From an uncultured Coriobacteriaceae bacterium (GTDB taxonomy: Bacteria > Actinomycetota > Coriobacteriia > Coriobacteriales > Atopobiaceae), in assembly GCA_902798915.1 (NCBI GenBank), contig CADBYM010000012.1, positions 1 to 64,000 on the forward strand: a DNA stretch of 64,000 bases, in the 5' to 3' direction. Both the position numbers and the translations under genes were made by a program. Positions within the stretch are counted from its first letter, which is position 1. Every line of letters begins with the position of its first letter. Under the pieces are notes generated by a model, which was given only the letters and a program-made list of their open reading frames with translations, made no database searches and had not been told where the DNA came from. Below are positions 60,088-64,000 of this stretch, one piece after another.

Positions 60088-62892
60088 ATGTCCTTGTCAT
60101 GCGAGTCCGTTTTTTGCGATGCCGCCCAGAAGGCTCTGCTCCATCCCTACGTCGCGCAGGCATTGGCCGAACTTGCGGGTACGCGCTTCGAGAGCATGCT
60201 GACGGCAGCGTGCCAAGCGGAGCTCGTGAACGACCTTGCCTCCATGCTCATCGAGTATTCCCGCGACACGCTCGACACCTTGGCCACACGCGTCCTCGGC
60301 AAAGAGAGGCGCTTGTGGGGCGTGAATGCCGCCTTGGCGCCAAGTACCAAACAGCTAGAGGCACGAGAGGCCGTGGCGACGCAAATCACCACAAGCACCG
60401 CTGCCATCGTGGACGAGGAGGCACCGCTTCTGCGCAGGGAGCTGGAGAGACAGACGACACGCTTCGTGGCAACGACCGCGGAGCTGCTGGAGCGCATAGC
60501 CCGGGACAGCCGCTGCATAGCCGACGAGCTGCTCGGCGGAGGCGTGGACGGCGAAATCGGTCTCGTAGAGAGCCTCGACATGCGGCTTGCAGACTTCCAC
60601 AATGGCGGCAGGCGCACGGCCGTCGTCACGTGCGAGGCGGGACGCTTCGTCTACAAGCCCCACGATTGCCAGATCGACCTCTGGTTCGCCCGCCTTGCGC
60701 GCACGTACCTCCCCGACGCCCTCGGACAGCCCCACACAATCGTGCGGCAAGACGCGTCGGGACGCTGGGGCTTCGAGGAGTACGTCAAGCGCGTTCCCGT
60801 GGCCGACGAGGCCGGCCTCACCCGGTACTGGCGCAACTTCGGCCGCGCGGCGGCGCTCTTCCAGGCCCTGGGATCGAAGGACCTGCACTGCGAGAACTTC
60901 GTGGCCGCAGGTGAGCTCCCCTCGCTCATCGACACGGAGACCGTCATCGTCGGCGAGCGCGCATCCCTCGATGACCCCCTGACGTCCCCCGACATCATGG
61001 ACGCATCCGAGGGCTTTGGGCGCGACCTCATGAACTCACTCACAAAGAGCGCACTGCTTCCAGCCGTTCTTCTCAATGAGTACAATTGCAGCCCCCTGCT
61101 GGCGCGAGGCCATGCGTGCCTGCCGCTGTGGGACGGCCGCGAGCACGACGTGTGCGGCTACGAGGAGGACTTCCTGTCCGGCTTCGACGAGGCGCTGGCA
61201 CGGCTCGCCGCCCGTGCCGACGAGCTGGCGCAGGACGTGCGTGCCGCTGCGCACATCCCTGTGAGGCGGCTTTTGCGCAGCACTCAGGCGTATGGGCTCC
61301 TGCTCGAGAGGCTCCGTCGCAACGACGCCTATACGCAAGGTCGTCGAGACGAGCTGCTGAGCATCGTGCATGAACCCTCAATCGACAACATCGAGGACAC
61401 CGAATCCCCGCTTGCCATGAGCGAATACCATTCCCTCGCGAGAGGCGACGTCCCCTACTTCTACGCCGATGCGGGATCACAGGGCATTTCGGGCTCCGAT
61501 GGCGTCTACGTCGAGTGCTTCCTCGACGCGACGGCAATAGAGGTGGCTCTCGGCCACATCCGTTCGCTCGACGAGGCGCATCGCTCGTTCTTCCACGACG
61601 TGATCGCAGACAACCTCCATCGTGCCTTTGTGCCAAGCGAAAGGCCTGTGCCTCCCTGCACGCCGTCGAATGAGCCGCTGGACACACAAAGCGCCCTCGA
61701 GGATGCCCACGACATCTTTTGCCGACTTGAGCGCCTCTTGATCGCGTCCCCCTCCGGTGAGACATCATGGCTGTTCCGCGACGAATACTTTTCGCCTTGC
61801 AACTCAACCATAGGGTTCGGAAGCGGAATCGGCGGCATGGCGGTCTTTCTTGCCGCGCTCTTGCCTCGCACGTACGACCATCATGTCCGCTCGCTCGCCA
61901 GCACACGCCTCTGTGACTGCCTGGACAGAATCGACGAGATGATCTCCTTCCTGGAGCCCGTGCACATCATCCCGGAGCACTCGCTGGCGTTTGGCATGGC
62001 AGACGGGCTCGGAGGAATCCTGCACACCCTCGACCTCGTTGTCGCCGCGCTCGGCGAAGAGCCGGACCTTGCCTTGCGGGAGCGTACATGCGACCTAAGG
62101 GGGCGACTTCTGAGGGTGCTCCCGCGCGCGGACATCGAGCATGCGTCCCGAACCGACGCATATACGGGCATCTCTGGGCTGCTGCTCGCCTTGGGCACCT
62201 GTCCCGCAGCAGTGAGCGACGAGGATGCCGCAGCGCTCGCCAAACGCCTGGCAAGTCGGCTGCTCGAGATGCGCGGCATCGGCGAGGGCGCACGCCTGTG
62301 GAACACGCTCGATACCAAGTGGCCCATAAGCGGCTTCGCGCACGGTCAGGCGGGCATCGCCGCCGCGCTTGCCAAGGGAGCCCAGGCCTTTGGAATCGAT
62401 ACGAGCACGGCCGTGCGGGACGCGCTCGTCTTTGAGCGTGATGCCTACAACAGCCGCATCGGAACATGGCCCGACTTGCGCAAGATGCCTGTTTCCGACA
62501 CCTACCTGCACGGCATCTGCTCTGGAGCCCCGGGCGTGGGGCTTGCTGCGGGCATGGTCGCCGAGGGCACTGCCGACCCCGAGACGCGCGATCTAGCCCA
62601 AGGCCTGCTCAAACGAGCGGACGAGGCCTGCGAGACGATCCCATTGCAGGAGCGCGACGTGCTGTGCTGCGGAAACCTCTCGGTAGCGGAGTACCTGCTC
62701 TCGCGCGGAAAGCGCCAGGAGGCGGGTCGTCTGCTTGCGGGCGTAGTCCAGCGCAAGCAGGCGTTTGGCTCCTACGTCGTGTATCGTCCGCAGTGGAGGC
62801 AGACGGACGACCCGTCCTTTTTGTGGGGCCACGCTGGCATCGGCTACCTGCTGCTACGCTACGCGGACCCCAGCCTCCCGCGCGTGTTCTGA
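60088..62892 (+). CDS. lanM: Class II lanthipeptide synthetase LanM (copy 2, paired with lanA)
   Basis: The 934-residue protein dehydrates Ser/Thr in the precursor and adds Cys to form thioether rings. The dehydratase part has GRRTAVVTCEAGRFVYKPHD and KDLHCENFVAAGE; the cyclase part has SGFAHGQAGIAAAL, HGICSGAPGVGLA (Cys811) and CCGNLS (Cys860, Cys861). Three cysteines in place of the usual Cys-Cys-His mark the CCG/ProcM-type clade, which is known to process Nif11-leader peptides. The ATG at 60088 is preceded by AGAGG and is 113 bases past the lanA stop. Length agrees with copy 1. Confidence 0.95.
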   Translation: MSLSCESVFCDAAQKALLHPYVAQALAELAGTRFESMLTAACQAELVNDLASMLIEYSRDTLDTLATRVLGKERRLWGVNAALAPSTKQLEAREAVATQITTSTAAIVDEEAPLLRRELERQTTRFVATTAELLERIARDSRCIADELLGGGVDGEIGLVESLDMRLADFHNGGRRTAVVTCEAGRFVYKPHDCQIDLWFARLARTYLPDALGQPHTIVRQDASGRWGFEEYVKRVPVADEAGLTRYWRNFGRAAALFQALGSKDLHCENFVAAGELPSLIDTETVIVGERASLDDPLTSPDIMDASEGFGRDLMNSLTKSALLPAVLLNEYNCSPLLARGHACLPLWDGREHDVCGYEEDFLSGFDEALARLAARADELAQDVRAAAHIPVRRLLRSTQAYGLLLERLRRNDAYTQGRRDELLSIVHEPSIDNIEDTESPLAMSEYHSLARGDVPYFYADAGSQGISGSDGVYVECFLDATAIEVALGHIRSLDEAHRSFFHDVIADNLHRAFVPSERPVPPCTPSNEPLDTQSALEDAHDIFCRLERLLIASPSGETSWLFRDEYFSPCNSTIGFGSGIGGMAVFLAALLPRTYDHHVRSLASTRLCDCLDRIDEMISFLEPVHIIPEHSLAFGMADGLGGILHTLDLVVAALGEEPDLALRERTCDLRGRLLRVLPRADIEHASRTDAYTGISGLLLALGTCPAAVSDEDAAALAKRLASRLLEMRGIGEGARLWNTLDTKWPISGFAHGQAGIAAALAKGAQAFGIDTSTAVRDALVFERDAYNSRIGTWPDLRKMPVSDTYLHGICSGAPGVGLAAGMVAEGTADPETRDLAQGLLKRADEACETIPLQERDVLCCGNLSVAEYLLSRGKRQEAGRLLAGVVQRKQAFGSYVVYRPQWRQTDDPSFLWGHAGIGYLLLRYADPSLPRVF

Positions 62893-62900
62893 CTAACGTG

Positions 62901-62929
62901 CGGAACACCCTTCCCGGAAGGGTGTTCCG
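62901..62929. repeat. Palindromic repeat, right end of the lanthipeptide region
   Basis: The 29-base palindrome around ACACCCTTCCCGGAAGGGTG lies 8 bases past the LanM stop and shares its core with the element at 38726-38766. No T run follows, so it may be a dispersed element that also ends transcription. Confidence 0.7.
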
Positions 62930-63014
62930 GACTCGCGCACCCGATGCCGGTGCGCTGCTACACTACAGGCTCAGGCATGCAAAGCGCAGAGCCACCGACA
63001 AGAGGAGCCATACC

Positions 63015-63620
63015 ATGCAGACACAAAGGAAGAAGCTCGCAAGGATCACGTTCAACTCGCCCGTAGTCCTCTGCTTCGTCTTCATATGCGTTGCCGTACA
63101 GGCGACGAGCACGCTCACGGGAGGCATGACCACGCATGCGCTCTTCTCGTCACGGTCGGTCTCGCTCGCAGACCCGCTCTCGTTCTTCTGCCTTGTCTCT
63201 TACATCTTTGGCCATGCGGGGTGGGATCACCTCATTGGAAACATGAGCTACATCCTCCTGCTCGGCCCGCTGCTCGAGGAGAAGTACGGGTCGGTCCGAC
63301 TCATGGGCATCATGCTCGCGAGCGCACTTGCCGGCAGCATCGCCAACCTCGCACTCCTGCACACGGGCGTGGTCGGCGCAAGCGGCGTGGTCTTCACGTT
63401 CATACTTCTCTCCTCGATCACCGGCCTACGAGACGGCGAGGTACCGCTCACCTTCATCCTCGTGGCAGTGCTTTATCTGGGCCAACAGCTGTACGGCGCA
63501 TTCTTCGTGCGCGAGAACATCAGCTACCTCGGGCATATCGCGGGCGGCGTCGTCGGTGGCGTCGTCGGGTTCATAATGCCCGCGAAGCAGCAAAGCACAT
63601 CCGGCTACGGGATTCTTTGA
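63015..63620 (+). CDS. Rhomboid-family intramembrane serine protease
   Basis: The 201-residue protein has six hydrophobic segments. HLIGNMSYILL carries the rhomboid HxxxN motif, GASGVVF the catalytic serine, and YLGHIAGG the catalytic histidine. It would cut membrane proteins inside the bilayer. AGAGGAG precedes the ATG at 63015. It is 122 bases after LanM, behind a palindrome; a role in lanthipeptide export or immunity is possible but not shown. Confidence 0.9.
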   Translation: MQTQRKKLARITFNSPVVLCFVFICVAVQATSTLTGGMTTHALFSSRSVSLADPLSFFCLVSYIFGHAGWDHLIGNMSYILLLGPLLEEKYGSVRLMGIMLASALAGSIANLALLHTGVVGASGVVFTFILLSSITGLRDGEVPLTFILVAVLYLGQQLYGAFFVRENISYLGHIAGGVVGGVVGFIMPAKQQSTSGYGIL

Positions 63621-63689
63621 GTCGCAAATCCGAGTCATCCGTGCGGCCTGCGGCAATCCGGGGCATAAGACCGCAAGGCGACTGCCGCC

Positions 63690-64000
63690 TCACTCCGCAA
63701 CGTAGTGGTTGAGGTCAAGCGGCGCCATCTCCGTTACGCCACAAACGCCGACGGGGTCCTCATGAACGTCAACGACGTAGACCGCCTGGCGTCCCGCATC
63801 CGCCTCAGAGGGTCCCTGGGCAAGGACCCGGTAGTCAGTGCCTCCCGCCGCCCGCGTGCCAAGCAGAGCAATGGGCGAGACGCGCACGCCATCGTAGCCT
63901 TCCATCGCCTTGTCGAAGGCCTGCTGCGCGCCCTCCGGAAGGAGCATGCCGTCATTTGATCCAGACGCTGCCCAGGCACCCGTCGCTTCCCCACCAAGCG
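63690..64000 (-). CDS. Cystatin-like secreted protein, 5' end outside the window
   Basis: The frame is open from the window edge to the stop at 63690 (103 residues seen). It contains LPEGAQQAFDKAMEGYDGV, SPIALLGTRAAGG and TDYRVLAQG, a pattern I associate with short cystatin-like secreted or lipoprotein domains in gut Clostridia and Coriobacteria. The start, signal peptide and upstream context lie outside. The role is unknown. Confidence 0.6.
   Translation of the reverse strand, partial: LGGEATGAWAASGSNDGMLLPEGAQQAFDKAMEGYDGVRVSPIALLGTRAAGGTDYRVLAQGPSEADAGRQAVYVVDVHEDPVGVCGVTEMAPLDLNHYVAE

Overview
The window is high-GC bacterial chromosome. Gene content, codon bias and gene styles (GCS2-type glutamate-cysteine ligase, SpoIIE-type phosphatases with HAMP linkers, STAS fusions, a Nif11-leader lanthipeptide, ChW and InlB surface repeats) suggest a host-associated Coriobacteriia-type actinobacterium (Olsenella/Atopobium/Collinsella relatives). 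That placement is inference; there is no rRNA here to confirm it.

Left third (about 0.2-28.9 kb) is mostly housekeeping and signalling. It holds gltX, a flippase-like membrane protein, a gshA-like/tcdA/histidine-kinase operon, an RlpA-like exported protein, and a solute-binding-protein gene broken by a frameshift that overlaps a PP2C phosphatase. Then come an HD-domain/gamma-carbonic-anhydrase pair, cardiolipin synthase, a DUF1848 protein, a Sel1-repeat protein, a diguanylate cyclase, LURP-one, MBL-fold and PfkB proteins, and a 1,177-residue surface protein. Four tRNA genes (two identical Glu-CTC, Gln-CTG, Pro-TGG) are encoded on the minus strand; three are followed by similar hairpin terminators. 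Next are SRAP, a diacylglycerol-kinase-like protein, a membrane protein and a GNAT-metallophosphoesterase fusion.

The middle (28.9-38.7 kb) is accessory and decayed. It has an AbrB-glycosyltransferase pair, two nearly identical flavodoxin-like genes, two defence/fitness-style ATPases (AAA/DUF1703 type and AAA_14/DUF4143 type), a frameshifted XRE regulator, gene remnants and two small inverted-repeat elements flanking one block.

The right third (38.7-62.9 kb) is the most interesting part. A Nif11-leader lanthipeptide precursor (lanA) and its LanM synthetase run on the plus strand. Divergent from them is an apparent eight-gene operon: STAS-APH kinase, OFA-type MFS transporter, two NMN-adenylyltransferase-like nucleotidyltransferases, two HxxxDG acyltransferase-like proteins, glgX, and a STAS-acyl-CoA-ligase fusion, closed by a strong terminator. 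Further along on the minus strand lie a heterodimeric ABC exporter, a membrane SpoIIE/PP2C phosphatase followed by a second full-length LanM, and a second STAS-CoA-ligase fusion. Both LanMs carry the CCG zinc motif of the ProcM group.

Three enzymes fused to STAS domains that keep the phosphorylatable SSAGL motif, next to the kind of phosphatase that acts on STAS proteins, suggest that partner-switching-type phosphorylation may control metabolic enzymes and natural-product assembly rather than a sigma factor. The pathway product is not known, and that link is inference. A rhomboid protease and a truncated cystatin-like secreted protein end the window.
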